The notes under the pieces: model-generated
Database searches by the model: none
What the model was told of the DNA's origin: nothing
Seen by the model: the letters and a program-made list of their open reading frames with translations, nothing else
Origin: Owenia fusiformis
Lineage: Eukaryota; Annelida; Polychaeta; Sabellida; Oweniidae
DNA: 64,000 nucleotides
Direction: 5' to 3'
Assembly: GCA_903813345.2 (NCBI GenBank)
Contig: CAIIXF020000006.1
Location: forward strand, 6,248,989-6,312,988
Shown here: positions 1 through 10,523 of the stretch, piece by piece
Layout of the letters: every line of letters starts with the position of its first letter
Numbering within the stretch: position 1 is the stretch's first letter
Position numbers and translations under genes: made by a program

Positions 1-473
1 CACTGAATGCTGCCCAGGAAAGGACAATCATAACAAACATTAAGGGTCTTCCAGTACGAATTTCAATGGTAAAATTTGATGAGTGTTTTGCAGCATTTCA
101 TAGTAAAGCTATAGGGCATATAATGCCAATAGATCTACGATATGACAGAAAAAGTTGGACCGCAGCTGGACAGTACCTACATATGAAATCGTATTATTAT
201 TTTCACCGTCAACTTGCACGGTATACCCTCATGACCGTGCATAACACTCAGCACAAAGGTTATCCCCAAGGAATGCTTCCATATGTTGATATTATTAAAA
301 ACATCAAATCCCAAACTCCAAAGTCTTACAGAAATGCAACAATATTTGTGAAGGACCTTAAGATTATGGCTGGCAAAGACTGGGGAAAACATATATACAT
401 TAACCCACTGAAACCAACTTTTGAATTAGCTCCTGAAAATGATGCAATAACGCCTTTTAAATACTCATATTGA
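1..473 (+). pseudogene. 3' fragment of glycosyltransferase-like gene, frameshifted copy of 5849-6934
   Basis: The window opens inside a copy of the gene at 5849-6934; bases 1-473 align with 6450-6930 at high identity. The copy enters in frame 2 (TECCPGKDNHNKH), but one inserted base near 41-46 brings a TAA at 41-43. The reading then continues in frame 3 from about 44 to the stop at 471-473. The Trp-Trp-Gly-Ala segment of the intact gene is also changed (KSWTAAGQYL against KSWWGAAQYL). The upstream part lies outside the window. A frameshift plus stop within an exon argues for a pseudogene; an assembly error in one base cannot be excluded. The 3' flank is duplicated too: 840-970 matches 8240-8370. 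Confidence 0.7.
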
Positions 474-1870
474 TATCATTGGACATTCATTGTTAACTGC
501 AATGCACAGAGCTAATAATTTGGTGATCGTGTAGTCATATGCAGAATTTAAAAGCCCATGACATTAATACATATCATCTAACTATTCCAAAGAAAGTTAC
601 AAAAATATATTTGAAACATCAAGGTAAAAAGAAAACTGTGAATTAATAAATCAATGAAGTCTATTTGCACTTCAAAAAATGTATTTTACTAATTGCATGT
701 TATGTAATTTGACATCAAAGTTTTCCCATTCTCAGTTCATCCATCTTCGCACGCTCCGGTCTTCAACGACGGGAGCCGAGTGAACGAAGATGCAGTTTAT
801 CAATATACAGTACAAAGGTGAAAACGTGCCTTATATTTTGATATCAAATCAGATATCTCAATCTTGATTTTAGTTTTGATAAGTCTTTTATCTGAATTCG
901 CATGTTTGCCACATATGGCAATATCCCACTCTACTGTAACCTCGTCCTTTTTGCAAATACACATACATGTAGGTGGAAAATATTTCAAATTAGATGATTG
1001 AAATAAATTAGTTGAAATATTGTAAGTAAAATATTGCATTGCATAAATGGATATAATTTTAATCAGACACTCAAAGTGTGTGATGTAAAAATACCTGCAG
1101 ATCAATCATGTCAATTCCCGAACAAAAATACTCATAAAAATGGTTTATTGTAACCAATATGCTTAGCAAGGTAAGGTTCAAATGACTTATTTGAAAACAA
1201 TCAGGAAACCAAGCGCAGGTAAATATATATGAACTTAGGTATTTTACACACCCAAAAGAAAAAATTAATCCTATGATTGTACTCGAAATTGAGATGCAAT
1301 AAATCAACTAATACATCATCCCTGAATATGATCTATACATTTACTAGTATAAAACATTTACAAGTGATCAATTGTTCAAAAAAGTGATGCTCTGAATTAC
1401 ATTCTCTCTGAAACTATATTTCAATTTACTATTTCACTGTCATGTTGCTTCGCATATAGGGGAATGTTACTTAATGTGAACAATGTAAAGGTATTCCCCT
1501 CACTAAAATGAAATATTTAAGGATTTAAGCCCTGGACTCAGTGCATTGTTTACTGAATCATACCATGAAGGTGTTTTTTCCAAACCTTTGCATGACCACA
1601 CAGCCAGAATGCAAAGTTTAGGAAACAACGCCTGAGTGGAATGAAGCAGCTACAATGCATTGAGTCTTGGGCTTAAATTAATTTCATAAAATCATCCAAA
1701 AGGAATGAAATCACCAAAAGAAAACATTTTCAACGAATTTTTTGGAAGGGTCAAAGTTGGCAAGTCATCAAATCCAATGTGAAAAGTCCATTCATCACCA
1801 TGATAACTGTTTAACTAATGACCTTGCATGTGTTTTTGATATTTCACACACTGTTCATCATGTGAGTACT
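474..1870. other. Intergenic stretch with duplicated and inverted repeats
   Basis: No supported gene. Bases 840-970 are a diverged copy of 8240-8370, part of the tandem duplication that carries the glycosyltransferase-like gene. Bases about 1528-1677 form an inverted repeat (arms read TTAAGCCCTGGACTCAGTGC and its near complement). Its arm sequence and interior resemble 7552-7675 and 59767-59895, so this is an interspersed family. The minus-strand open frames at 800-1307 have no recognisable content. Confidence 0.5.
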
Positions 1871-1877
1871 CTGTTCT

Positions 1878-1935
1878 GATTGGCTGGAATGGGACACACC
1901 TTGCCTAGCTATGTGTGAATTGCTAACTATATATT
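1878..1935 (+). promoter_or_regulatory. Candidate core promoter of the BIM1-like gene
   Basis: An inverted CCAAT box (GATTGGCT, near 1878-1885) is followed about 45 bp later by a TATA-like run (CTATATAT, 1928-1935). The start codon at 1996 lies about 60 bp downstream of the TATA-like run. Spacing fits a short-leader RNA polymerase II promoter. This rests on two weak motifs only. Confidence 0.3.
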
Positions 1936-1995
1936 GTAATAAAAATATGAATATTTGTACATTGTTGTCCCCTATTTGTCCCCTATAACTCAGCC

Positions 1996-4728
1996 ATGAA
2001 GGTATTGGTGCTGTTGGTCGTGATCTGTGGTGCTATGGCACATCTCTGCCTGTTGTCACCTCTGCAGCGTGGCACTATGAATGGCATTAACACAGCAGGT
2101 AAGGCATCTCCTCAGGGAGACTATAGATGGGTGTTTCCATGAGAAAGTATGAGGGGTTTCTCCTGCAGGAGACAATGAAATACATATATATCTACTCCTC
2201 TGCAGGAGATGACTTTTCTGATGTGGAATATTTCTATTATATCTAAGGTAACTCTTCAGGTATCTCCAAGAATGCCAATATAACAATTCAATTCAATACT
2301 TAGGTTTAATAAAATACATTTATTGTACTTCATGAATATAATAACAAAAGCACCAATCATCACATCCTCATATTGCATTTGATAGGAACACTATCAATGT
2401 TCAGGAACACTATCAATGTTCAGATTTAGAGCTCATACCATATATGGGCATTCAATAGATTGAAAGCCCTTGCTCATACACACAGATTTCCTTAAAGGAC
2501 AACTGAAATAGCTTTTCTCAACTTGCAGCTACAAAAATGGGGTTTTCTCCATTCTAAGCCTAACGTAGAGTTCTTGCGATAGCCATGATAAAATAAATGT
2601 TAGATAACTGCTAACGGTCATAGATAACGAAATAAAACTAACTGATCAATCAAATTGGCCCCCACGTGATTAGTAACGTCATATACAAAATATAGCTTTG
2701 GTTTATTGGTACCTTAGTAATGACAACGTCACGGCAACCATAGGATTGTTGTGTAAACAAATAACAAAACATTTTGGCATTATGACATCATGATCTAATG
2801 GACCAAAACGGGCCACGTGGGGACCAGTGAGAGATCACGTGGGGGCCAATAACGTCACAACCAATTCGAATATTGCTTATTAAGCAGCTATAACGATCGT
2901 TAGAGTGAATTAATTTTCACACTACTGATGAGAAAACATGTCCAAATACATTTATCAAAAAATTGTATTGATTCCTTTAGGTTAAAAATACCATTTCATA
3001 TCTGCTTTAACATATTATTTGCCTTCAGGGGCCACAGACTGTCTGTTAACCACAGGGCCATGTGGAGGTCGTCAACCACATGGTTACCCCCCTCTCGCTT
3101 TCAAGTAAGACCTAGAACTTAGTAGACAGAAGGACCTGGTTCAAACTGGAGAGGAAATGCCCTTTCAACTAAATCATGTGATTAATGGTGCACAGCATAG
3201 GAAAATCAAGTAGAACTAAATCCTAGTTATGGAAATTCATCTCTACATGAAGGAGATAAGATTTCTGAATGCGTAACTTTTGGAGGGGGTGCACATAACC
3301 ACTTAGTAAGTCATTTAAAAGGATGGCAAATAATCCTTATCATTATGGGGGTATGTAGTGGACTTTCAAGGGCATTTTCTTCCATGTTGTCCCAAGCCTC
3401 TTTTCAAAGAATTATTTATTGATTTATTCACTTCAGGAGCTTCAGATTGTCTTCGCACTACAGCTCCATGTGGGGGCAAACAAGTTAGAGCCCCTCCAAC
3501 TGTTGCATACAAGTAAAGTATAACAACCTGCTGTTCTCCCCAGCATTCTAATCTGGTTGTAAAATTCCCATGTTAATTCAAGAAATGTCCAAACCTGGTC
3601 AAAATATACCATGCATTCCAACAATAGTACTGTAGTAAGTGGATTTGTAAAATTCCCATGTTAAATAAGAGATGTTTGATTCTGGTCAAAATATATCATA
3701 CAATCTAACTACCCTATATATAGTAAATGGATATGTAATTTTCAAAAGCTTAAAGGCCCCATACAAAGTTTTCTTTGTTTCTTTAGAGCTGGGAGCAATC
3801 AGACTGTGATTTTCCAGAAGAATCTTGACCACTACAACAAAACAACACCAGTAAGTTCTTTTTACATACAGTTGAAAATCTATGTTCCTTATAGGCTGTT
3901 CTAAAGTTATGTCTATTTGTATTTGACATGAAGAGAGAGAAAGACCTCAATATGTCAAGCAATCTTGTAAATCCTAGGAAGATCCCCTTAAACTTGCTAT
4001 CATCTTAAAATAGGCGAGTCATTAGACCTCATCTAGACAGATTCACCTGGAAAACTCCTGATGCCTAGTTATACTTAAAAAGAAATGCCCATCCTACAAT
4101 GAAAGCTGTCTTTGACTGTTCCAGAAAACAAACAGTTCACTAAAAAATCTAAAATGCATTTTATTCAAGATACATATATTTTAATGTGATATGTTTCTTC
4201 TATGATTCTTCTAAAAAAAGATTTTGGGTCATTTCATCAAAACGGTGTCTAAAACAGCTAGAATCAGATTGATTATGGCGTTTTATCAGCTAAAAGACTG
4301 TCATAGAGTACAGAGAATGAGGCATATATGTCATCGTTTTAGGGTTATTTCTCCATATCCTTTGGTCCAGCCCAGATAGCCTTAAAAGAATTCAGTAGGG
4401 TCCCAGACAGAGGAGAACCTAGCCTATATGTATACACAGTCAATGTCACTATACCAAAAAAGTGAGTATTTTCTCAATTCCTAAAAACATTAACTCGTAT
4501 AATTCAACATCAAGTCTCACATCCCCCTATATAGCGTAATAAAGAGTAGAGATATACAAATTGCTTACACAATAGTACACAAATAACAATTTAGGATGAT
4601 TTCTAAGCCTACATGTATATTGTACTTTCAGACCAGATCCATTCCATACAATACAAGTGGTCTATGTGACAAACAACACTGCAGCGCCACCTATGTTCTA
4701 TCAATGTGCTGATTTCCAAATAAATTAG
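1996..4728 (+). CDS. Secreted BIM1/X325-like (LPMO-auxiliary-like) copper-binding protein, 152 aa
   Basis: Assembled from splice sites: exons 1996-2098, then 3029-3104 or 3437-3512, then 3787-3850, 4343-4461 and 4632-4728. All introns are GT-AG and phases agree (1,2,0,2). The 152-aa product has a signal peptide (residues 1-15, ending AMA) whose predicted cleavage exposes His16 as first mature residue. Four mature Cys (18, 39, 46, 146) could form two disulfides. Further features are a PCGG motif (45-48), LDHYN with His75, N-glycosylation sequons, and a C-terminal YQCADF containing Asp148. An N-terminal His, PCGG, an internal His and a terminal CAD are as I recall the fungal BIM1/X325 family, which binds Cu(II) with two His and an Asp. 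Role by inference: extracellular copper binding or transfer. There is no GPI-type tail. The first exon alone is only 34 codons, so simple ORF finding misses the gene. Confidence 0.75.
3029..3512 (+). other. Mutually exclusive exon pair (2a 3029-3104, 2b 3437-3512)
   Basis: Both exons are exactly 76 nt, enter in phase 1 and leave in phase 2. Both have good sites (CTTCAG acceptors, CAA|GTAAGA and CAA|GTAAAG donors). They encode parallel 26-residue segments: G-A-T-D-C-L-L-T-T-G-P-C-G-G... and G-A-S-D-C-L-R-T-T-A-P-C-G-G.... Cys and PCGG are conserved; the stretch after PCGG differs (RQPHGY against KQVRAP). Using both would shift the frame, so one or the other must be used. They arose by exon duplication. 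Confidence 0.7.
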
Positions 4729-5360
4729 ATAATACCAATGACTGAATCTTTTTGTTCATTCATCTTATTTAAGAATCCATTTGGAAGTATAGCCATACTT
4801 CCACCGTAAGCTTGACTGGGTATACCTTGTATACCTTTGATGTAACTTTCAATCAGAAATGCAATGCAGGCATATCATAATTTACTTCGATCTCCCAGGA
4901 TTTTATTTGTTTGAATCCAGAGGATTCATGTGGAAATCAAAAATCGAAATATAACCTTTTTACTGCCGTGACAGTTTAGCACTATATATCTTATGAAGGT
5001 GAAGGATGTCTTAAATATGGGTCTTCATAAGGTTATATCTCTCACGTCAATTATGCAACTTTTGTGTTTGCACATAGCTGAATGTTCTCTCACTTATGGC
5101 ATAATAAGATGGAGACTAACTCTGAATATGTCACCTCAATGCCCTGCATGATACACTGACATGATGGAGTCTCATGATCATTCCTTCCTTCTCAAGCAGC
5201 CTGTATGACAGCAGAGATCCTGTATGACAGCAGAGATGTGATGAGTATCAGAATGTTTCTGTATAATGTTAATCCCTTGTTCGTCACGGCAATGACATTG
5301 TGTCTTTTGGTCTGCTTGTAAATTAATCCCATCTTCAAGAAATAATCTTCTCATCTGAAA
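4085..5360. repeat. Segmental duplication, paired with 18375-20430
   Basis: From intron 3 of the BIM1-like gene through its 3' flank to about 5360, the sequence matches 18375-19000 plus 20250-20430. The second copy lacks the 119-nt exon 4 and is interrupted by a tandem array (19231-20250). On the minus strand, 5178-5352 reads open behind an acceptor-like TTGTACTTTCAG and could be a terminal exon of an unknown gene, but its counterpart at 20430-20250 has no conserved frame. Confidence 0.6.
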
Positions 5361-5848
5361 GTACAATACAATGAAAATCTTCAAATAATTTTTTATCTTC
5401 ACGAATACTAAATAAGAAAATAATATAATTACTGCACAGTAGAAAATGTTTAAATTCTTCACAAAATTCTCAAATGGGTGTTATGATTTTAAAATGGGTG
5501 TGAGGTAATTTTCATATATTCAACTATGTGCAACATACAACTGCGTGAATGAAGATGACAAGTGTCTACATTAGAATGCAATGGCTAAAGCAAAATATAA
5601 AGTGCAATTACACATAATTGATACAGTTAATATTTAATTACTATGCAGTAATTCCAAAGTTAATTGGTTTACAATACATTTCATGGGATTGTCAATTAAG
5701 GTATGCCAAAGGCAAGCCAAAGTAAATCAAATTATTAATAACAAATTGATAAATAACAAAAGGACAATTTTGATAATGAAAAAAATGCTCATCCATTTGT
5801 CTTTTAGGGGATATTAAGCATAAAAGGTCAACTTTGAAACTGATAAAA

Positions 5849-6934
5849 ATGTTCCGTTTCATAAATATGTTCAAGTGCACTCTATTTATTTTGCTTCTCC
5901 TGATTTGGATGATCACAGTGCTGTTTCTTTTGGATACTTCAATAAAAACAACAGCGATCTCAAGAAAAACAGCACCATCTAGAATAGCAATTAATATGCC
6001 GATGACGAAAAATAATGATTATGTGAAACACTTTCTTTATATAGTGAATGCTAATCAATGCATAAGTGACAAACTTGTACAAATGGACATGCTCGGGGAC
6101 CCAGAGAATTTGGATGTGTTGGTACTGAGTTATAACACTCCCTGTAAAGACTTCAAGTTAAACCATGTAAAATACACATATGGCCCAAATACAACTTGGG
6201 GATCTGGAAGAAACGTTGCTTGGACTTATGCACAAAAACATCTTGGGAAATATTTGTATTATGTTTTTATGGATGAGGATATCATATTGAAACCAACACT
6301 GCCAAGATATCTGAGTAAAGATGCGCTAAATAGACTGAAACAAAATACTTCCATCCTGAGACAATTTGAAGATTTTCTACTTGATACACAACCTGCTGTT
6401 GGGGCGCCTTTCCGATCACTGTATGACCCTTTGAGCATTCATGACTTCACTGAATGCTGCCCAGGAAAGGACAATCACAACAAACATTGGGATCTTCCAG
6501 AGCGAATTCCAATGATAAGATTTGATGAGTGTTTTGCAGCATTCCATAATATAGCTATTGGGCATATAATGCCGCTAGATGTACAATATGACAAGAAAAG
6601 TTGGTGGGGTGCTGCACAGTACTTGCATATGAAATCTTATTATTATTTTCACCGTCAACTTGCACGGTATGCCCTCATGACCGTGCATAACACTCAGCAT
6701 AAAAGTTATCCCCAAGGAACTCTTTCATATGTGGATATAATTAACAGCATTAAATGCCATATTCCTGAGTCTCACAGAAATGCAACAATATTTGTGAAGG
6801 ACCTTAAGATTATGGCTGGTAAAGACTGGGGAAAACATGTATATATTAACCCGTCAAAACCAACTTTTGAATTAGCTCCTGAAAATGATAAAATAACACC
6901 CTTCAAATATATTGATACAGTTAGAAATTTCTAA
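5849..6934 (+). CDS. Type II membrane glycosyltransferase-like protein, 361 aa
   Basis: Start taken at the first in-frame ATG (5849). The frame is open back to 5780, and a TTGTCTTTTAG acceptor-like site ends at 5806, so a noncoding 5' exon is likely. A short cytoplasmic tail is followed by a single hydrophobic anchor (about residues 10-29), then a lumenal domain. Within it, LYYVFMDEDI (acidic D-x-D at about 142-144) follows a hydrophobic strand, preceded by GSGRNVAW. This is the layout of GT-A-fold glycosyltransferases that bind a nucleotide sugar through Mn2+. The C-terminal half carries conserved-looking aromatic and His motifs (FDECFAAFH, KSWWGAAQYLHMKSYYYFHR). I do not recognise the exact family; a Golgi glycosyltransferase role is inference. 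The coding region is a single exon. The pseudogene at 1-473 is its tandem copy. Confidence 0.65.
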   Translation: MFRFINMFKCTLFILLLLIWMITVLFLLDTSIKTTAISRKTAPSRIAINMPMTKNNDYVKHFLYIVNANQCISDKLVQMDMLGDPENLDVLVLSYNTPCKDFKLNHVKYTYGPNTTWGSGRNVAWTYAQKHLGKYLYYVFMDEDIILKPTLPRYLSKDALNRLKQNTSILRQFEDFLLDTQPAVGAPFRSLYDPLSIHDFTECCPGKDNHNKHWDLPERIPMIRFDECFAAFHNIAIGHIMPLDVQYDKKSWWGAAQYLHMKSYYYFHRQLARYALMTVHNTQHKSYPQGTLSYVDIINSIKCHIPESHRNATIFVKDLKIMAGKDWGKHVYINPSKPTFELAPENDKITPFKYIDTVRNF

Positions 6935-7069
6935 AAACATTTCATTGTCTATGAAATACACAGCTAGGCAAGGTATGTCCGATTCTAGCCAATCCACAGA
7001 TTATTATATCTTGGTTACCGTCATATTTGGCGAGCAATACCTCATTGGTATATTCCATATTTTACACTC

Positions 7070-7300
7070 GAAGATAGAGCCAGAAACCCCTCCTTGGAGG
7101 AGCCCTGTTTTCTTTTATGTGCACAGGTACACAGACATACAGGTACACACCACAGCCTTTTATACGAGTCGTGAACCACTCAGTCGAACACCCAGAATTA
7201 CATAACGCACAAACAAACTTGTCTGAACCGGGAATCGAACCCAGGGCCAAGCGATATTGGTAACCTTGACTCTCTCTGCCACTGAGCCATAGCGGGTGGA
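7070..7300 (-). mobile_element. tRNA-derived SINE, copy 1
   Basis: On the minus strand the head reads as tRNA-like: an A box TGGCTCAGTGG (7289-7279) and a perfect B box GGTTCGATTCC (7241-7231). A non-tRNA body runs to about 7070. A second, more diverged copy in the same orientation is at 27735-27955. The body, without an acceptor-stem match, makes this a SINE and not a tRNA gene. Confidence 0.75.
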
Positions 7301-7741
7301 CTATGATGCTATTTCACATAACTGCATTCCATTATATAACCATCCAATAACCAACTTAAGGTCACTAGTTAAAGGGTTGTCAACGTGACAACTGGACTCC
7401 TCAGATCGAAATTGATGACTTGTAAACTTGACCCTTGCAAAAAGTTTTAATATGTTCTTTTAATGATTTCATACCTTTTAGATGGTTTTGTAGAAAATAT
7501 TTTGCAATGTGTGAAAAGAATTTCTCAATGCATTGTGTCATGACCATTCCTTTCAGGCGCTGTTTCCTAAAATTAACATTTGATGCTCCATATCTCATGC
7601 AACTTTTGGAAAGCACCACCTTCAAGGAATGGTCATTCCACATTGCTCTAAGTCCAGGGCTTAAATCCTTAAATCATGTGCAGAATTCAGTAGATCCTAT
7701 ATCACTGGTACTGTACTCTTCAAAGTTACTGAAACAGATCC

Positions 7742-8133
7742 GTTTCAGTAACAAAATGTCAAAACCTCCAAGGTATGATTTTTTCCTTATTTCAAGAGTT
7801 GTCAGCAGAATTCCCACGAAATATTTATCACAGTACCATATAAAAAATTTACATGTTTGCAAACGAAAAGTTCAGAAGAAGGGTTACAGATGCAGATCTT
7901 AAGCGTTTTTGAAGTTCCGTTTTTGTAACAAAAGAGAGGTATTATATGGACGATTCTGTCATCCCATGAACTTAACTATTTCGTGCAAAATCTCTTGGAT
8001 GTCCAGAAACATATGATAATAATACATGTCTTTGCAGTAAAGATTGGGATGATTTATGCTATATCTCAAGAAATCAAGAAAAATGAAAAAATCTTGCCAA
8101 CTGGAACCATAGCCATTTTGTTACTGAAACAGA
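7742..8133. mobile_element. MITE-like element with 18-bp terminal inverted repeats
   Basis: TTTCAGTAACAAAATG near 7744-7759 is mirrored by CATTTTGTTACTGAAA near 8114-8129. Just outside the left end the termini meet head to head, giving a near-palindrome (GTTACTGAAACAGATC...TTTCAGTAAC) at 7727-7753. No coding capacity. Confidence 0.45.
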
Positions 8134-8439
8134 TGTGTTATTGAGTGCAGTACCATTGTACGCATATATGGTATTAATATATACTATATCATCTATGTAT
8201 TCTAAACATTGTTACAAAATCATTTAGACATATCTAAATCAAAAAATTTAATCTCATTCTGATTTTAGTTTTGATCATATATCTGAATTTAGCATGTCTG
8301 CCATTTGTGGCAACATCCCACTCTCCTGAAACCTAGTCCTCTTTGCAAAATCATTTCAGCCATACTCATAGGTGGAGGAACTTTTAGCTGTTTACATATT
8401 TATATTTTACTGTACAAGCTAACAGCAACGCCAAAGGGT

Positions 8440-8760
8440 AGCAAATCCCATTGAACAGCCATGGCTGCCATTTTTACAAAATCCTTTTAGTACTTTTTCA
8501 GTTTAATAGCAAAAATCATAAAATAACACCCATAAAAATGGCCACCATTTTCAAAATAGACGTTCACTAGCCCAATTGTCATAAGAAAGTGTAATATGCT
8601 TCTTAGTAGGCACATATAAAATTTCAACAAAATCGCTCTATTACTATTTGAGCTATAGTAAAAACATAAATAACACACATAATACGGACAGATGGACGAA
8701 CAGACAGATGGACGAACAGACAGACAGATGGACAAACAGACAGATGGAGGCATTCCCTAT
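8440..8760. repeat. Dispersed repeat ending in a GACAGATGG-type simple tract
   Basis: A stretch rich in AAATGGC(C/T)GCCATTTT-type words ends in a short tandem tract (ACAGATGGACGA variants, 8687-8750). The same style, with a GACAGACGGACA tail, recurs at 34560-34620. Open frames here on the minus strand simply translate the simple repeat (SVCLSVRPSV). Confidence 0.55.
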
Positions 8761-9203
8761 ATCCCTTTGAACTTTGTTTGATCGGATAATCATAGATAAA
8801 TACATTTAAAATACTCGCTAGATTAGCTAGTTGTGAATTAGACAAAACACTATTGTTTCATGTTGGGTGTAAATAATAATTTTTATATTTATTTAATTCA
8901 CAAGTTGGATGTAAAAAAATGATGGTTGGTGGAAGGAAATCTGAAATGGGTGGTAATTTTAATTGTCCATAATGTAGAGTACATACTGTTAAAATATAAT
9001 GTAAATGTTCAGGTGCATATACATGTATTGTACTATTGATAGAGTAAATTGTACTGGAAGCATTAAATAATATATCTATGTCTCAAAGATAGATTTAACT
9101 TACAAAAGTAGAATGAATAATTTTGTGCAGAATTAGTTTGTATGTGAGTTCTACACAAGCATCAGTTTCTAACTGAAATGGCTTCCCAGAGAATTTATCT
9201 GTC

Positions 9204-10085
9204 CACAAATGGCGGACATAACCGTCACTTCAATTAGATTATCATGAACTGTATGTTTAATAGAGCACCTAGACTAAATTCCTTTGGAAAAACAATCAAT
9301 CAAAGTGTCATAATACTCATTGTACAGTTAATAATGTTCTACCATCGAAATAAAGTCTTTAACTTTACCGATCAAAATGAGATACGGGACAACGGACATT
9401 GTAGTTACCATATGCCGTTGTCTTTCTAAATTACTCAAATTCAGATTCCGTTATCATTGACAATATCGAAGACGCTATATTGTGGCGATTCACAACACGA
9501 TTTGATCAAAAATGGGATTTCATATGATACATTATCACAAGAGCTTAATACATGCACAGAATTAGCGATGATAAAATCCCATAAAATGAAGACCAAGTGA
9601 TTAAACAATTGAAGCGACGGTTATGCAGGCCTGTCAACTTGGGAACACCTAACATGAGTGACTTACAAATGTTGAACACCTTTCTTCAAATTTTGGACAC
9701 CTTGGCCCAAATCTGAACATCTTGGCCCAAATATTGAGCACCTTGGTTCAAATTTTATTGCATGTAAACTAAATTTTGGACACCTCAAACTTTCTACGCT
9801 CACATCCTGTCAACGAGATATTTCGAGAAAAATGTGTAACGTATCCGCGTGAAAAGTCTGAATGAAATGCATTCGGTTTTCTTCGACGTTCGGTTTTGTA
9901 CTGTATCGGCGATCACTTTTTTTAAGTTTTTCTACAGGAATATTTTTGCTTGACAAATATCAGGTAAAATGCGTATTTGCGTGACATATTCTGCAAAAAT
10001 AACTGGCGTGACTTCAGCAAATGCGTGACAAATACGCAAATTGCGGGACAGTTGGATGGCCTGATTATGTCCGCCATTTGTGACA
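9204..10085. mobile_element. Inverted-repeat element whose right arm is split by a nested MITE
   Basis: The left arm at about 9204-9237 (CCACAAATGGCGGACATAAC...) is mirrored at the right by AATTGAAGCGACGGTTATG (9607-9625) and, after an insertion, TTATGTCCGCCATTTGTG (10066-10083). The insertion is the MITE at 9626-10063. Removing it restores a continuous ~35-bp inverted repeat. Confidence 0.6.
9626..10063 (+). mobile_element. MITE with CAGGCCTG termini, copy A (438 bp)
   Basis: Begins CAGGCCTGTCAACTT and ends with a decayed AGTTGGATGGCCTG, the inverse of the start. Flanks are GTTATG (9620-9625) and ATTATG (10064-10069), a 6-bp target duplication with one later change. The family recurs as 46948-47350 (opposite orientation) and, 5'-truncated, in the array at 19231-20250. 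No transposase is encoded. Confidence 0.75.
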
Positions 10086-10256
10086 ACGATATCTGACTTT
10101 ACCGTAGTTAGGCTATTCCGGTGTGATATTGTGCTAGAGAAATTTTGTATTGGCCAATACAAACTTCAAATCATTCTATAACATTTTTATCGTGTGATCT
10201 TAGGCCAATACATTTTACTCAGGAGATAATCCTTAGGAAGTATTATGTATTATTCT

Positions 10257-10346
10257 CTGTATTGCTACTGAGATTGTCCCTCTGTGCCAATATTTTCTGT
10301 ATTACTACGGATATGATCAATGGGGACAATCTCAGTAGCAATACAG
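10257..10346. repeat. Perfect 24-bp inverted repeat (hairpin)
   Basis: CTGTATTGCTACTGAGATTG... at 10257-10280 is exactly mirrored at 10323-10346, with a 42-bp loop. An 18-bp perfect palindrome (TTGTATTGGCCAATACAA) lies nearby at about 10146-10163. Probably a MITE remnant. Confidence 0.6.
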
Positions 10347-10431
10347 ATCGGTATAGCACAAGAACTGACCAATCAGAGGGCTTCATTTTACAGATTATAT
10401 GATAAAAAAGTTACTTGCAATTCAACGTACC

Positions 10432-10523
10432 TTATAAAGGAAGCATAGGAGAGCCACTGCATGTACTTTGACTGGACAATAAAATTGAGACTGCTGTTAC
10501 TGGTCCCAGAAATACAGCTACCT
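10432..10523 (-). other. Candidate isolated exon, weakly ABCG-transporter-like
   Basis: On the minus strand a good acceptor (TTATTTTCAG) and donor (ATAAG|GTACGT) flank 92 bp that read open in one frame, ending QSKYMQWLSYASFIR. This resembles the extracellular-loop/last-helix junction of ABCG half-transporters (xxWMSYISYxRYG). No neighbouring exon was found, so this may be an orphan exon or chance. Confidence 0.25.

Noticed and set aside
5178-5462. 94-codon minus-strand frame with an acceptor-like site
   Set aside because: The duplicated counterpart near 20250-20430 does not preserve the frame, and the peptide is unfamiliar. Kept only as a remark in the segmental-duplication entry.
5834-5848. 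TTG start for the glycosyltransferase-like gene
   Set aside because: Animal genes start at ATG; the first in-frame ATG is 5849 and it still precedes the membrane anchor.
7200-7300. A tRNA gene
   Set aside because: A and B boxes are present, but there is no closed acceptor stem, a SINE body follows, and a second copy exists at 27735-27955.
7435-7902. 155-codon plus-strand frame
   Set aside because: It runs through an interspersed repeat (7552-7675, shared with 59767) and a MITE-like end at 7742; no protein-like composition.
8487-8845. Minus-strand frames reading SVCLSVRPSVC
   Set aside because: They translate a GACAGATGG simple tract; the same type of peptide appears wherever this tract occurs (34533-34715).
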